A stretch of DNA of 64,000 bases from Halomonas binhaiensis (GTDB taxonomy: Bacteria > Pseudomonadota > Gammaproteobacteria > Pseudomonadales > Halomonadaceae). Of this stretch, positions 7,886-15,843 are shown one piece after another. A program made the translations under genes and the position numbers. Each line of letters opens with the position of its first letter. Within the stretch, counting starts at the first letter, position 1. The notes under the pieces were generated by a model. The model was not told where the DNA came from. It worked only from the letters and a program-made list of their open reading frames with translations, and ran no database searches. Location: positions 3,720,001-3,784,000 of the forward strand of contig NZ_CP038437.2 of the NCBI RefSeq assembly GCF_008329985.2, in the 5' to 3' direction.

Positions 7886-8614
7886 ATAGGTCTGCAGTTC
7901 ACCGCGCACCACGATATCGAAGCGGTAGGCCAGACTATCCATCGGACGGCTGCGCGCCATATCGAGCCGGGCAGTCATGGTCTCGACGGCTTCCTGATCG
8001 TTGAGCGTCTGCACAATGGGACAAAGCGGGATCAGCGGATCTCCTTCGAAATACATCTGCGTGATCAAGCGGGTGGAGATCGCCGGTCCCATCACGGAAA
8101 CGTGAATATGCGCCGGGCGCCAGGTGTTGATGCCATTACCCCAGGGATAAGGGCCAGGCTTGATGGTACGGAAACGATACCAACCATCTTCATCCGTCAG
8201 GCAGCGCCCCACTCCACCGAAATTGGGATCCAGCGGCGCCAGATAGGCATCTTTCTTGTGGCGATAGCGGCCGCCGGCGTTGGCCTGCCACATCTCCACC
8301 AAGGTATGCGGGACAGGCTTGCCGAACTGATCGAGCACACGGCCGAACATGATGATGCGCTCGCCCACCGGCAAGCCGGGCTTCTCGGCATCGCGATGGT
8401 TGAGCAACAGATCATTGTCATGCGGCCCCATACGCAACTTGCGAAAATCGGGCCCCATCAGCTCGGACGCCGTCGGGTTCCACAGGCTCACCAGTGCCTG
8501 GCTGGGGGAGCGGGCCACGGAAGTCTTGTAGCCAGGAGCATATGCAGGGGGGTGCCAGTCGCGGTCGCGCTCCACATAGCGCTTGTTCAGTGCGCGCTTG
8601 TTATTATCTTGCAT
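7871..8614 (-). CDS. pcaH: Protocatechuate 3,4-dioxygenase beta subunit (iron-binding)
   Basis: At 247 residues it is full length. The four ferric-iron ligands of the family are visible: Y117 (GGRY), Y156 (GPYPW), H169 and H171 (RPAHIHV). The N-terminal dioxygenase motif ([22 protein letters not shown]) is also present. With PcaG it performs intradiol ring cleavage of protocatechuate, the committed step of this branch. The start at 8614 follows a perfect PcaQ box by 95 bases. The pair is transcribed away from pcaQ. Confidence 0.98.
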   Translation of the reverse strand: MQDNNKRALNKRYVERDRDWHPPAYAPGYKTSVARSPSQALVSLWNPTASELMGPDFRKLRMGPHDNDLLLNHRDAEKPGLPVGERIIMFGRVLDQFGKPVPHTLVEMWQANAGGRYRHKKDAYLAPLDPNFGGVGRCLTDEDGWYRFRTIKPGPYPWGNGINTWRPAHIHVSVMGPAISTRLITQMYFEGDPLIPLCPIVQTLNDQEAVETMTARLDMARSRPMDSLAYRFDIVVRGELQTYFENQ

Positions 8615-8708
8615 AGCAATTTATCTCTGAATGGAAAGCATAGAGGTACATCTTTGCCAGTGTGGCGCCCGCCAGGGCCAGTGCCAATTGACGTCTTCAC
8701 CACCTCTC

Positions 8709-8724
8709 ATAACCTATGGGTTAT
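8709..8724. promoter_or_regulatory. PcaQ operator before pcaHG
   Basis: ATAACCTATGGGTTAT is a perfect palindrome of the form ATAACC-N4-GGTTAT. It matches the LysR-type PcaQ site described in rhizobia (ATAACC-N4-GGTTAA). It starts four bases past the pcaQ stop and 85 bases before pcaH, so pcaQ and pcaHG share a strand but pcaHG has its own controlled promoter. Confidence 0.85.
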
Positions 8725-8727
8725 ACC

Positions 8728-9660
8728 TCAATCTGCCGCCACCTCACGCAGGGTTTCGCAGAAGGCTTCCAGAGCCAGGCATGACTGCAGGCTGGCGTTG
8801 CGACACAACCCGACCGAGCCGCCCTGCTGCTCTATCGCCAGGTCAAGTTCGCACAATTCTCCTCGCCCTATCGCCTCCACGACGGCTTCTTCAGGCGCCA
8901 CCCAGATGGCGTCGCTGCCTTGGGTATAACCGCGGCTGATGGAGAGTGACAGGGTCTCCAGCAAGCGGGATGGCAGGGTCATTGCCTGACGCACACAAAA
9001 GCTGTCGAGTTGCTGACGCAGTGTCGTCTGGGGCGGTGGCACCACCCACGGATAGACACTCAGGTCCTCAGCCACAAGTGGCGACACTCCTGCCAATGGA
9101 TGCCCGGCTCGCACCACCAGCAGCAAGCGTTCGTAATAGAGATGCTCGAAGGCCAGATCCTGAATCTCGCGGGCCTCGGTCATGCGCCCGACGACAACAT
9201 CCAGATCTCCACGGCGCAGCCGTGATAACAGAAAGGCACTGGATCCTGTTACTACATTGACCCCGACTTCAGCGAACCTGCCCTGGCCGTCATCGCTGCC
9301 CTTGGCATGCCAACGGCGCAATGCCTCTGGCAGCAGGCGGCTTTCCACCGTGGACAGCGCACCGACTCTCAGCCAGCGCGCACTTCGCTCCTCTTCACCC
9401 AGAGCCCCGACGCCTTCTTCCAGCGCCCGCATGGCAGGCCCGGCATGGCGCAACAAGGTCAGGCCGGCCTGGGTCAGTGCCACTCCCCGGGCCGTGCGCT
9501 CGAACAGGCTGGTACCCAGAATGTCCTCCAGCTCGCGAATCGCCTTGGACATGCCGGGTTGAGTGATGGACAAGCGCTCGGCAGCCCGAGCAAAGCTGCG
9601 CTGTCGGGCCACTTCAAGAAAGGCCTGCAAGTGACGCAGCTTGATACGCGCATTGAGCAT
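8728..9660 (-). CDS. pcaQ: LysR-type activator of protocatechuate genes
   Basis: The 310-residue protein has an N-terminal winged helix (IKLRHLQAFLEVARQRSFARAAERLSITQPGMSKAIRELEDIL) and a LysR effector domain (LRVGALSTVESRLLPEAL, DVVVGRMTEAREIQ). The start at 9660 has an AGAGG ribosome site; upstream in-frame codons come from the tandem repeat after pcaDC and are not coding. Its position between pcaDC and pcaHG, with a PcaQ box just beyond its stop, supports the name. PcaQ proteins respond to 3-carboxymuconate or related lactones and activate pca genes. Confidence 0.92.
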   Translation of the reverse strand: MLNARIKLRHLQAFLEVARQRSFARAAERLSITQPGMSKAIRELEDILGTSLFERTARGVALTQAGLTLLRHAGPAMRALEEGVGALGEEERSARWLRVGALSTVESRLLPEALRRWHAKGSDDGQGRFAEVGVNVVTGSSAFLLSRLRRGDLDVVVGRMTEAREIQDLAFEHLYYERLLLVVRAGHPLAGVSPLVAEDLSVYPWVVPPPQTTLRQQLDSFCVRQAMTLPSRLLETLSLSISRGYTQGSDAIWVAPEEAVVEAIGRGELCELDLAIEQQGGSVGLCRNASLQSCLALEAFCETLREVAAD

Positions 9661-9707
9661 TCGAGCCTCTCTGTCATTTGTCTGGGCGGTTACCCCTGCC
9701 TGCCCAA

Positions 9708-9777
9708 TTTCTTTTTTACCAGCCCAGCTTCTTCTTTTACCGACCCAGTTTCTTCTTTTACCAACCCAGTTTCTTGG
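9708..9777. repeat. 21-bp tandem array at the pcaDC stop (three copies plus partials)
   Basis: Units at 9708-9728, 9729-9749 and 9750-9770 share the form TTCTTCTTTTACCRRCCCAGY. A partial unit covers the last coding residues of PcaDC. Read on the minus strand each unit repeats the codons for KKLGW (or a close variant) followed by TAA. The array fills most of the pcaDC-pcaQ spacer. Confidence 0.95.
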
Positions 9778-10936
9778 CCAGGGCAAAGGCATGGTTGGCA
9801 GCGGGGACTCCGGCATAGATGGCGACATGCATCAATACCTGACGCAGTTCTGCCTCACTCAGGCCGATGCGCTTGGCCGTCTTGAGATGAAGTTCCAGCT
9901 CTTCCCGCCCCAGGGCCGCCAGAATCGCGGTGGTGATCATACTGCGTTCGCGACGGCTGATGTCATCGTTGCTCCACAGCTCCCCCCAGGCCAGGCGGGT
10001 GATCATCTGCTGGAACGGTGCATCCAGGCTGGTGGCGTTGTGGCTGGCACGCTCCACATGCTCGGCACCCAGCACCTGCTTGCGTGTTTCCAGCCCGGTG
10101 TCATAACTCACGCCATGCTGGCCGACGTCTTCCAGCGCTGGGGACAGGATCGCCAGCAGCTTCTCGGCAAACAGCGCAGGCACTTCGACGGAAGGCACAT
10201 GGCCGACACCTTCAAGAATTTCCACCGCGGCTCCAGCACACTCGGCAGACAGCGTTTCCAGCGCCTCCGGCGGTGTCGCCAGGTCTTCGCTGCCACCAAA
10301 GAGATGCACCTTCACTTGTTCACTGGCAGTTGCCAGCTTGCCAACAAAAGAGTGGCTACCCAGCATTTCGCAAAGACGGGCATAGGACTCATCATCGCCA
10401 AGCCCCATCTGCGTCATCCAGCCGGTCTTGAGTGCCGGATTGGCCTCGAAACAGGCAGCGGCAAACCAGCGCGGTACAATCTCACTGGACATCGCACCCA
10501 GGCCTTCCGTACGCACCCGCCCGGCACGCGTCGTCCACAGCTCACTGGTACCGATCACCGCGCCAGTGTTGGTCAAGGTGGCAGAGAGCAGACGTCCGCC
10601 ATGTTCCGCCACCAGTTGCTGCCCTACCACGCCACCGATGGAAGTACCGACGAAGTGGAAACTCCCACCTCCGGCCACCTGATCCACCAGGGCCAGCACG
10701 TCATCGGCAAGGACCGCTGGCGTAATGGGGCCCGCCTGATCCGGCCAGGCCTGACTGACACCATGCCCAGGCAGGTCCCAGGTCAGCACACGATAACGCG
10801 GCAACAGTGCGGGGAGTACGTCATCCCATACGGCCTGGCTCATTCCCAGCGGATGAGCCATCACCACCAGAGGATTGGCTGCAGCGCCGAGCAGGCGATA
10901 GGCCACGTTACGACCATTGATCGTCACAAATGCCAT
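9758..10936 (-). CDS. pcaL: Fused 3-oxoadipate enol-lactonase / 4-carboxymuconolactone decarboxylase
   Basis: This 392-residue protein joins two enzymes. Residues 1 to about 255 form an alpha/beta hydrolase with an oxyanion motif (VMAHPLGMSQAVWDDVLP) and nucleophile S99 in VGTSIGGVVGQ, i.e. PcaD. Residues from about 265 form a carboxymuconolactone decarboxylase (SRRERSMITTAILAALGREEEL-like region, then HVAIYAGVPAANHAF), i.e. PcaC. The chain converts 4-carboxymuconolactone to beta-ketoadipate. Such fusions are known as PcaL or PcaDC. The last residues AKKLGW and the stop are duplicated downstream in a 21-bp array. Confidence 0.96.
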   Translation of the reverse strand: MAFVTINGRNVAYRLLGAAANPLVVMAHPLGMSQAVWDDVLPALLPRYRVLTWDLPGHGVSQAWPDQAGPITPAVLADDVLALVDQVAGGGSFHFVGTSIGGVVGQQLVAEHGGRLLSATLTNTGAVIGTSELWTTRAGRVRTEGLGAMSSEIVPRWFAAACFEANPALKTGWMTQMGLGDDESYARLCEMLGSHSFVGKLATASEQVKVHLFGGSEDLATPPEALETLSAECAGAAVEILEGVGHVPSVEVPALFAEKLLAILSPALEDVGQHGVSYDTGLETRKQVLGAEHVERASHNATSLDAPFQQMITRLAWGELWSNDDISRRERSMITTAILAALGREELELHLKTAKRIGLSEAELRQVLMHVAIYAGVPAANHAFALAKKLGW

Positions 10937-10974
10937 GATTTTCTCCGTTTCCTATGACGAATGATTCAACTATC

Positions 10975-11046
10975 GTGTGTTTTCCAAGAACTGGCGTTTA
11001 TTCAAGAACTGCGTGTTATCCAAGAACCGCGTGTTATCCAAAAACC
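10975..11046. repeat. 18-bp tandem array at the atoE-like stop (four copies)
   Basis: Units at 10975-10992, 10993-11010, 11011-11028 and 11029-11046 follow GCGTGTTATCCAAGAACC with small changes. The unit at 11029-11046 contains the real TAA and the last codons of the transporter. Further units continue into the spacer before pcaDC. Confidence 0.95.
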
Positions 11047-12356
11047 GAAAGCGCAACAAAAGTCCCGGCAATCGCCACCCCTGAAATCAATAGCCACACC
11101 AGGCAGTAGCCCATGATGTCGCGGGCCGCGAGGCCAGCAACGCCAAGCAAGGGTAGCGCCCAGAACGGCTGAATCTGGTTGGTCCAGCCATCCCCCCAGG
11201 TAAACGCCATGATCGTCTGGGCCGGGTCAGCGCCAATGGCTGCCGCCGCCTCCATCATGATAGGTCCCTGAATCGCCCACTGGCCGCCGCCAGAAGGGAT
11301 GAAGAAGTTGACCAGTCCCGCGGAGAAGAACGTCAGCAGCGGGAAAGTGGCTGGCGTGGCCACTGAAATGATGGCCTCCGAAAATGCCGTGACCATGCCC
11401 GAGTTGGTCATCATGCCAGCGATACCGGCATACAGCGGAAACTGCACGATGATGCCTCGTGCCGCACCGATGGCACGCTCGACAGCCTGAAGGTATTGCG
11501 CAGGATTCTTGTGCAGCAGAAGACCCAGCGCCAGGAAGATCAGAATCACCGTGTTGAGGTTGATGCTGAAACTGCCTTCGAGCCACTGACCACCAAGAAA
11601 CGCTGCGATCAGCAAGCCGAGAAACAGGGTCGGCAGGCGGCTGTGCTCGACGCGATCGGAAGGAGTCATTGGCCGGTCGTCATGACTTGCCTGTCCAGAC
11701 AAGGGTTTCTCTGCACTGCCCTTGAACTGGATGATGTTCTTCGGCTGTTTCTGCAGCAGGTAGAAGACCAGCAGCAAGACCAGCAGAGACGCCGTCAACG
11801 CAACGTTCCACCAGGCGTAGAGCGTCTCGGTCACTGGCACGATGCCGATGGCATCTTCAAGGAAATGCTCCGGTGTCGCGATGACCAGCGGAATCGATGA
11901 CGAAGGTCCACGAATCAGCTCGCCACCATAAGCGGCAGCAACGATAAAAGGAAAGTGCAGGCCTATGACCCTGCGCCCCATCTCGCGGGCAAGAATGGCG
12001 CCTACCACCATGCCGAAGGCCCAGTTGAGGTAATAGCATACGAAGCTGACGACAATGGTCAGAACCAATGCCTGGCGCGGAGTGCTGGCTCTCTGAGTCA
12101 GACTGTTCAGCCAGCCCTGAACCAGGGGAGTCAACGCCAGCACATAGCCTGTCAGCAGCACCAGTGTCATCTGCATGCCGAAGGTGAACAGCGAAGAAAA
12201 CCCCTTGCCCCAATAGGACGCCATGTCCAGCGGCGATGTACCCGTCGTGGTGATACCCAGCACAAACACAATGAAAGTCAGTATCACCGCCAGCACAAAG
12301 GCACTGGGCAGATAACGCTGAACAAAGCGTACCGACAAGTTGATTGCTGCATCCAT
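11034..12356 (-). CDS. AtoE-type short-chain fatty acid / organic acid transporter
   Basis: The 440-residue membrane protein has about 11-13 hydrophobic segments and family-specific stretches such as FTFGMQMTLVLLTGYVLALTP, SFVCYYLNWAFGMVVGAILAREMGR (split by the window wording) and FFIPSGGGQWAIQGPI. It belongs to the TIGR00366/AtoE family of short-chain acid carriers. Inside the pca cluster it may move beta-ketoadipate or an aromatic acid, which is inference. The start at 12356 (MDAAINLSVRF) is chosen over an in-frame start at 12449, because the extra residues would be encoded by a 17-bp repeat. Confidence 0.88.
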   Translation of the reverse strand: MDAAINLSVRFVQRYLPSAFVLAVILTFIVFVLGITTTGTSPLDMASYWGKGFSSLFTFGMQMTLVLLTGYVLALTPLVQGWLNSLTQRASTPRQALVLTIVVSFVCYYLNWAFGMVVGAILAREMGRRVIGLHFPFIVAAAYGGELIRGPSSSIPLVIATPEHFLEDAIGIVPVTETLYAWWNVALTASLLVLLLVFYLLQKQPKNIIQFKGSAEKPLSGQASHDDRPMTPSDRVEHSRLPTLFLGLLIAAFLGGQWLEGSFSINLNTVILIFLALGLLLHKNPAQYLQAVERAIGAARGIIVQFPLYAGIAGMMTNSGMVTAFSEAIISVATPATFPLLTFFSAGLVNFFIPSGGGQWAIQGPIMMEAAAAIGADPAQTIMAFTWGDGWTNQIQPFWALPLLGVAGLAARDIMGYCLVWLLISGVAIAGTFVALSVFG

Positions 12357-12371
12357 AAGCCAACCGCCCCT

Positions 12372-12405
12372 TGTTTTGTTTATAAATCTGTTTTGTTTAT
12401 AAATC
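12372..12405. repeat. 17-bp tandem repeat in the atoE-like leader
   Basis: TGTTTTGTTTATAAATC occurs at 12372-12388 and 12389-12405, exactly repeated, just upstream of the transporter start on the minus strand. Each unit contains a TATAAA-like core on the plus strand. Confidence 0.95.
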
Positions 12406-12432
12406 GAAAGGCTTATTTTCCGCCGCCTTATA

Positions 12433-12469
12433 TAAAAACCACCCAGCAAGGCCGAAGGCCTTGCTGGGT
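12433..12469 (-). terminator. Rho-independent terminator after pcaF
   Basis: A 13-bp perfect stem, ACCCAGCAAGGCC with GGCCTTGCTGGGT (12441-12469), has a three-base loop. On the minus strand it is followed by GGTTTTTATA. It ends the pcaIJF operon 34 bases past the pcaF stop. Confidence 0.9.
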
Positions 12470-12503
12470 AGTTGCCCTGTCAGCGATGACAAGGGCGTCT
12501 CGC

Positions 12504-13718
12504 TCAGGCTCGCTCGATCAAGGTGGCGATGCCCTGCCCGACACCGACACACATGGTGCACAGTGCATAACGCTTGCCGGTTTTCTGCAGCTCGTGTGCT
12601 GCGGTCATCAGCAAACGCGCCCCGGACATGCCCAGCGGATGCCCCAGTGCAATTGCGCCACCATTGGGATTGACCCGGGGGTCATTGTCGGCGAGGCCAA
12701 GATCCCGCATGCAGGCCAGGGCCTGAGCCGCAAAGGCCTCATTGAGTTCGATGACATCGATCTCGTCCAGGCCGACGCCGGTACGTTCGAGCAGGCGGCG
12801 CACCGCGGGTACTGGTCCGTACCCCATGATGCGCGGCTCGACCCCTGCCGTAGCCATGCCAAGAATCCTGGCCATGGGCTTGAGCCCATGCTGGCGCACC
12901 GCGGCTTCGCTGGCCACCAGCATGGCCGCGGCGCCATCATTGACCCCAGAGGCATTACCCGCAGTGACACTGCCATTCTCACTGGCAAAAGGTGCCGGCA
13001 ACTTGGCCAGCTTTTCGGCACTGGTACCCGGGCGCGGGTGCTCGTCAGTATCGAAGATCAGGGGATCCTGCTTGCGGCGCGGAACCTCGATGGCCACGAT
13101 CTCTTCGGCAAAACGGCCAGCCTGCTGGGCCTTGTCTGCCTTGTCCTGGGAGCGGGCGGCAAAGGCGTCCTGATCCTGGCGCGAGATATTGAACTGCTGG
13201 GCCACGTTCTCGGCGGTCTCGGGCATGGAGTCCACCCCGTAGGCCTTCTTCATCGCCGGATTGATGAACCGCCAGCCAATCGTCGTGTCTTCGATCTTCT
13301 GCCCACGCGAGAACGCGCTATCCGCCTTGCCCATCACGTAGGGAGCACGCGACATGGACTCCACACCACCCGCCAGGGCCAGGTCCATTTCTCCAGCCTT
13401 GATCGCCCGGAAGGCCGTACCGACCGCATCCATGCCAGAACCACACAGGCGATTCATGGTAGTGCCGGGTACCGAGGTCGGAATCCCTGCCAGCAAGGCT
13501 GACATGCGCGCGACATTACGATTGTCTTCACCGGCCTGGTTGGCACAGCCCATGAAGACTTCCTCGATGGCAGCCGGATCGAGCTCCGGCGCTTCAGCCA
13601 GCACCGCCTTGAAGATATCGGCCGCCAGATCATCGGGGCGCACGCTGGCCAGGGTGCCGCCGAAGCGGCCGATGGCACTGCGGCGCGGATGACAAAGGTA
13701 GACATCCGTCATGTTCAA
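12504..13718 (-). CDS. pcaF: 3-oxoadipyl-CoA thiolase
   Basis: The 404-residue thiolase has the acyl-accepting Cys in NRLCGSGMDAVG (C92), the catalytic His in GHPLGMSGARLL and the second Cys in CTMCVGVGQGIA. The loop VESMSRAPYVMGKADSAFSRG is typical of beta-ketoadipyl-CoA thiolases. It cleaves 3-oxoadipyl-CoA to succinyl-CoA and acetyl-CoA, the last step of the pathway. It follows pcaJ by six bases and is the promoter-distal gene of pcaIJF. Confidence 0.97.
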   Translation of the reverse strand: MNMTDVYLCHPRRSAIGRFGGTLASVRPDDLAADIFKAVLAEAPELDPAAIEEVFMGCANQAGEDNRNVARMSALLAGIPTSVPGTTMNRLCGSGMDAVGTAFRAIKAGEMDLALAGGVESMSRAPYVMGKADSAFSRGQKIEDTTIGWRFINPAMKKAYGVDSMPETAENVAQQFNISRQDQDAFAARSQDKADKAQQAGRFAEEIVAIEVPRRKQDPLIFDTDEHPRPGTSAEKLAKLPAPFASENGSVTAGNASGVNDGAAAMLVASEAAVRQHGLKPMARILGMATAGVEPRIMGYGPVPAVRRLLERTGVGLDEIDVIELNEAFAAQALACMRDLGLADNDPRVNPNGGAIALGHPLGMSGARLLMTAAHELQKTGKRYALCTMCVGVGQGIATLIERA

Positions 13719-13724
13719 TTCTCC

Positions 13725-14498
13725 CTATTTGCCTGCATGAGCGCGCGCAGTGCGTGCCTTCAGTTCACGTAATACTTCCAGCTCACGTTCGCTGGGCTCT
13801 GGCGTTGTCTCCAGTTCAGCCGCAAAGCGAATTTCCCAGCCGGTCGCTTCCTGGACCTGCTCGCGGGTCACTCCCGGGTGCAGGGAGACCACGGTCAGTT
13901 CGTGATCGTCAGGATCCGGCTTCATCACGCAAAGGTCGGTGATCACGCGGGTCGGGCCCTGGCCGATATTGGGCACGTTGTCACGTCCCTTGCCATCACG
14001 CCCAAAGCCCAGGGTAGTGATGAAGTCCACATCCTTGACGAAGGCGCGTGGGGAATGCTTCAGGGTGATGAACACTTCGCCGGCATTGGTGGCAATCTCA
14101 GGAGCACCGCCGCCCCCAGGCAAGCGCACCTTGGGCGCTTGATAGTCGCCGATCAACGTCGTGTTCAGGTTGCAGTAGCGGTCGATCTGGGCTGTGCCGA
14201 GAAAGCCCACATCGACCTTTCCGCCCTGCAGCCAATAACGGAACATCTCCGGTACGGATACCGTGGTCAGGGCCGATTCACACAGCTCGCCATCACCAAT
14301 CGAAAGCGGCAACACATCAGGCTTAGTCTGCAACGTGCCAGATTCATAGATCAGGGTGACCTGCGGAGCATGGGTCAGGCGAGCCAGGTTGGCGGCTTCA
14401 CTGGGCAGGCCGATGCCCACGAAACAAGCCATGCCATTCTTAAGCGCCCGGGCAGCGGTGACGGTCATCATCTCCGCGGAGGTATATTCGAGGCTCAT
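13725..14498 (-). CDS. pcaJ: 3-oxoadipate CoA-transferase subunit B
   Basis: The 257-residue CoA-transferase beta subunit has the active-site Glu in LIYESGTLQTKP and the SIGDGELCESALTTVSVPEMF segment. Its length and that of its partner match the CatI/CatJ-like, glutaconate-CoA-transferase-like subgroup rather than the shorter Pseudomonas putida PcaIJ. The start overlaps the pcaI stop in TGATG at 14496-14500. It transfers CoA from succinyl-CoA to beta-ketoadipate. Confidence 0.94.
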   Translation of the reverse strand: MSLEYTSAEMMTVTAARALKNGMACFVGIGLPSEAANLARLTHAPQVTLIYESGTLQTKPDVLPLSIGDGELCESALTTVSVPEMFRYWLQGGKVDVGFLGTAQIDRYCNLNTTLIGDYQAPKVRLPGGGGAPEIATNAGEVFITLKHSPRAFVKDVDFITTLGFGRDGKGRDNVPNIGQGPTRVITDLCVMKPDPDDHELTVVSLHPGVTREQVQEATGWEIRFAAELETTPEPSERELEVLRELKARTARAHAGK

Positions 14499-15328
14499 CA
14501 GGCTTTCTCCCCTGCGTTCATGACATTTTCTTCAATCCACTTGGTGAAGGCTTCGCGGTCACGGGCGATGCCATCCCACTCCTTGTAGAAAGCGTTATCG
14601 CGCGGATAGTAGCCATGGGCATACGAGGGCAGAGAACCCTTTTCCGCCACGGCGACGGCGTCGATGGCCCATCCCGGAATGATGCAGGCATTGGGGTGAT
14701 AGCCCGGCTCCTTGGTCAGGTCCTCGACAATCTCTTCCACGGTGACGATGGATTTTCTGGCGGCCAGTATGGCTTCCTTCTGCACCCCGATGATGCCTTC
14801 GACCAGCACATTGCCAGCACGATCGGCCTTCTGGGCATGCACAATGGAGACATCCGGACGCACAGAAGGCACTGCCGCCAGCCGCTCACCGGTGAAGGGG
14901 CACTCGATGAACTTGATCTGGTCATTGACGTTGGGCAGCTCACTGCCCACGTAGCCACGCAGCACGGCCAAGGGCAGGCCGGCAGCACCCGCCTCGAAGG
15001 CGCAGGCCATGGCGGCATGACTGTGCTCGAGAATCTCGATCTTGTTCGGCCAGCCCTTCTCTACGGCATCACGCAAGCGATGCAGGGACCCGACACCAGG
15101 GTTTCCTCCCCAGGAAAAGATCACCTTCTTGACGCAACCGGCACCGATCATCTGGTCATAGACCAGGTCCGGCGTCATGCGGATGAGTGTCAGATCACGC
15201 TTGCCCTGACGAATGACTTCATGACCCGCAGCGAAAGGAATCAGGTGGGTAAAGCCTTCCATGGCAACGGTAGCGCCATCCTCGACATAGCGTGCTACAG
15301 CGTCATGCAGGCTGAGAAATTCGGCCAT
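14498..15328 (-). CDS. pcaI: 3-oxoadipate CoA-transferase subunit A
   Basis: The 276-residue alpha subunit shows the glycine-rich CoA-transferase start (HDAVARYVEDGATVAMEGFTHLIPFAAGHE) and IFSWGGNPGVGSLHRLRDAVE. It forms a heteromer with PcaJ. It is the first gene of pcaIJF. Its leader of about 120 bases holds three 14-bp repeats, and a perfect GTTCG-N5-CGAAC palindrome lies upstream at 15451-15465, consistent with control by PcaR. Confidence 0.94.
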   Translation of the reverse strand: MAEFLSLHDAVARYVEDGATVAMEGFTHLIPFAAGHEVIRQGKRDLTLIRMTPDLVYDQMIGAGCVKKVIFSWGGNPGVGSLHRLRDAVEKGWPNKIEILEHSHAAMACAFEAGAAGLPLAVLRGYVGSELPNVNDQIKFIECPFTGERLAAVPSVRPDVSIVHAQKADRAGNVLVEGIIGVQKEAILAARKSIVTVEEIVEDLTKEPGYHPNACIIPGWAIDAVAVAEKGSLPSYAHGYYPRDNAFYKEWDGIARDREAFTKWIEENVMNAGEKA

Positions 15329-15385
15329 GACTGCTCCTCAGGTTGTGACCGCCAGCACTCCCCGGGAGTCCCAGCGTTCTTGTTC

Positions 15386-15427
15386 GTATCAACGTGCTTG
15401 TATCAACGTGCTTGTATCAAAGTGCTC
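15386..15427. repeat. 14-bp tandem array (three copies) in the pcaI leader
   Basis: GTATCAACGTGCTT is present at 15386-15399 and 15400-15413, with a diverged third copy at 15414-15427. It lies between the pcaI start and its likely operator. Confidence 0.95.
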
Positions 15428-15450
15428 TCTGCAATTTGTTCACACATCTT

Positions 15451-15465
15451 GTTCGTATAACGAAC
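15451..15465. promoter_or_regulatory. PcaR-type operator before pcaIJF
   Basis: GTTCGTATAACGAAC is a perfect 15-bp palindrome of the GTTCG-N5-CGAAC form that fits the IclR-family PcaU/PcaR boxes. A second half-like site, TATTGCAATACGAAC, follows at 15471-15485. Confidence 0.75.
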
Positions 15466-15604
15466 TTATGTATTGCAATACGAACACAATATTCCTGAAG
15501 CAGGATGTCGTCAAACATCCAATACGGTTGCCTCAACCGAGCCGCAAGCGTGGGAACCGCAAGAAAAAGCCGGAAAAATCGCGCCATTGAGAAAGACCAG
15601 CGAT

Positions 15605-15637
15605 AAAAAAAGCGGCGTCTTTCGACGCCGCTTTTTT
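15605..15637. terminator. Bidirectional-looking terminator between pcaI and pcaB
   Basis: AGCGGCGTC (15611-15619) pairs with GACGCCGCT (15624-15632) over a four-base loop. The hairpin is flanked by a run of A before and of T after, so it can end transcription on either strand. It lies between pcaI and pcaB, which share the minus strand; the reason for a terminator upstream of pcaI on that strand is that it would end pcaB transcripts. Confidence 0.85.
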
Positions 15638-15701
15638 AGACCAAAGTATGATTTTTTGAGAAAGGACAGAATGAAAAGTAGATACTAAACAGCAGAACTT
15701 A

Positions 15702-15843
15702 GGAAACGCTGCAAAAATCGACGAGCATGCTCAAACGCAAGGCGCCCGGAGCACAGGAACCGGAGCCTATGGGGTATAGGTGAGGATTCCGAGCACAGAG
15801 TAACGCAGTGATTGAGCTGCGCAGACATTTATGCAGCGTTTCC
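15702..15843. repeat. MITE-like dispersed repeat, copy 1, overlapping the pcaB stop
   Basis: The 142-bp element has terminal inverted repeats: GGAAACGCTGCAAAAAT at the left and the complement of GGAAACGCTGCATAAAT at the right (16 of 17 match). The inside begins CGACGAGCATGCTCAA and ends with GCAGTGATTGAG. A second, diverged copy lies at 60071-60224. It has no coding capacity. Its right terminus encodes the last residues of PcaB and the TAA. No clear target duplication is seen. Confidence 0.85.

Noticed and set aside
7814..8929. Long plus-strand open frame of 371 codons opposite pcaG/pcaH
   Set aside because: It lies antisense to well-supported dioxygenase genes and has no recognisable domain; GC-rich DNA gives such mirror frames.
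9641..10957. Plus-strand open frame of 438 codons opposite pcaDC
   Set aside because: Antisense to the fused enzyme with intact motifs; no domain or ribosome site seen.
11955..13502. Plus-strand open frame of 515 codons opposite the AtoE-like and pcaF genes
   Set aside because: Antisense to conserved genes, crosses a terminator, and has low-complexity Gln/His/Arg composition typical of mirror frames.
15702..15843. Insertion sequence
   Set aside because: The element has inverted ends but is only 142 bp with no transposase frame, so at most it is a non-autonomous MITE-like repeat.
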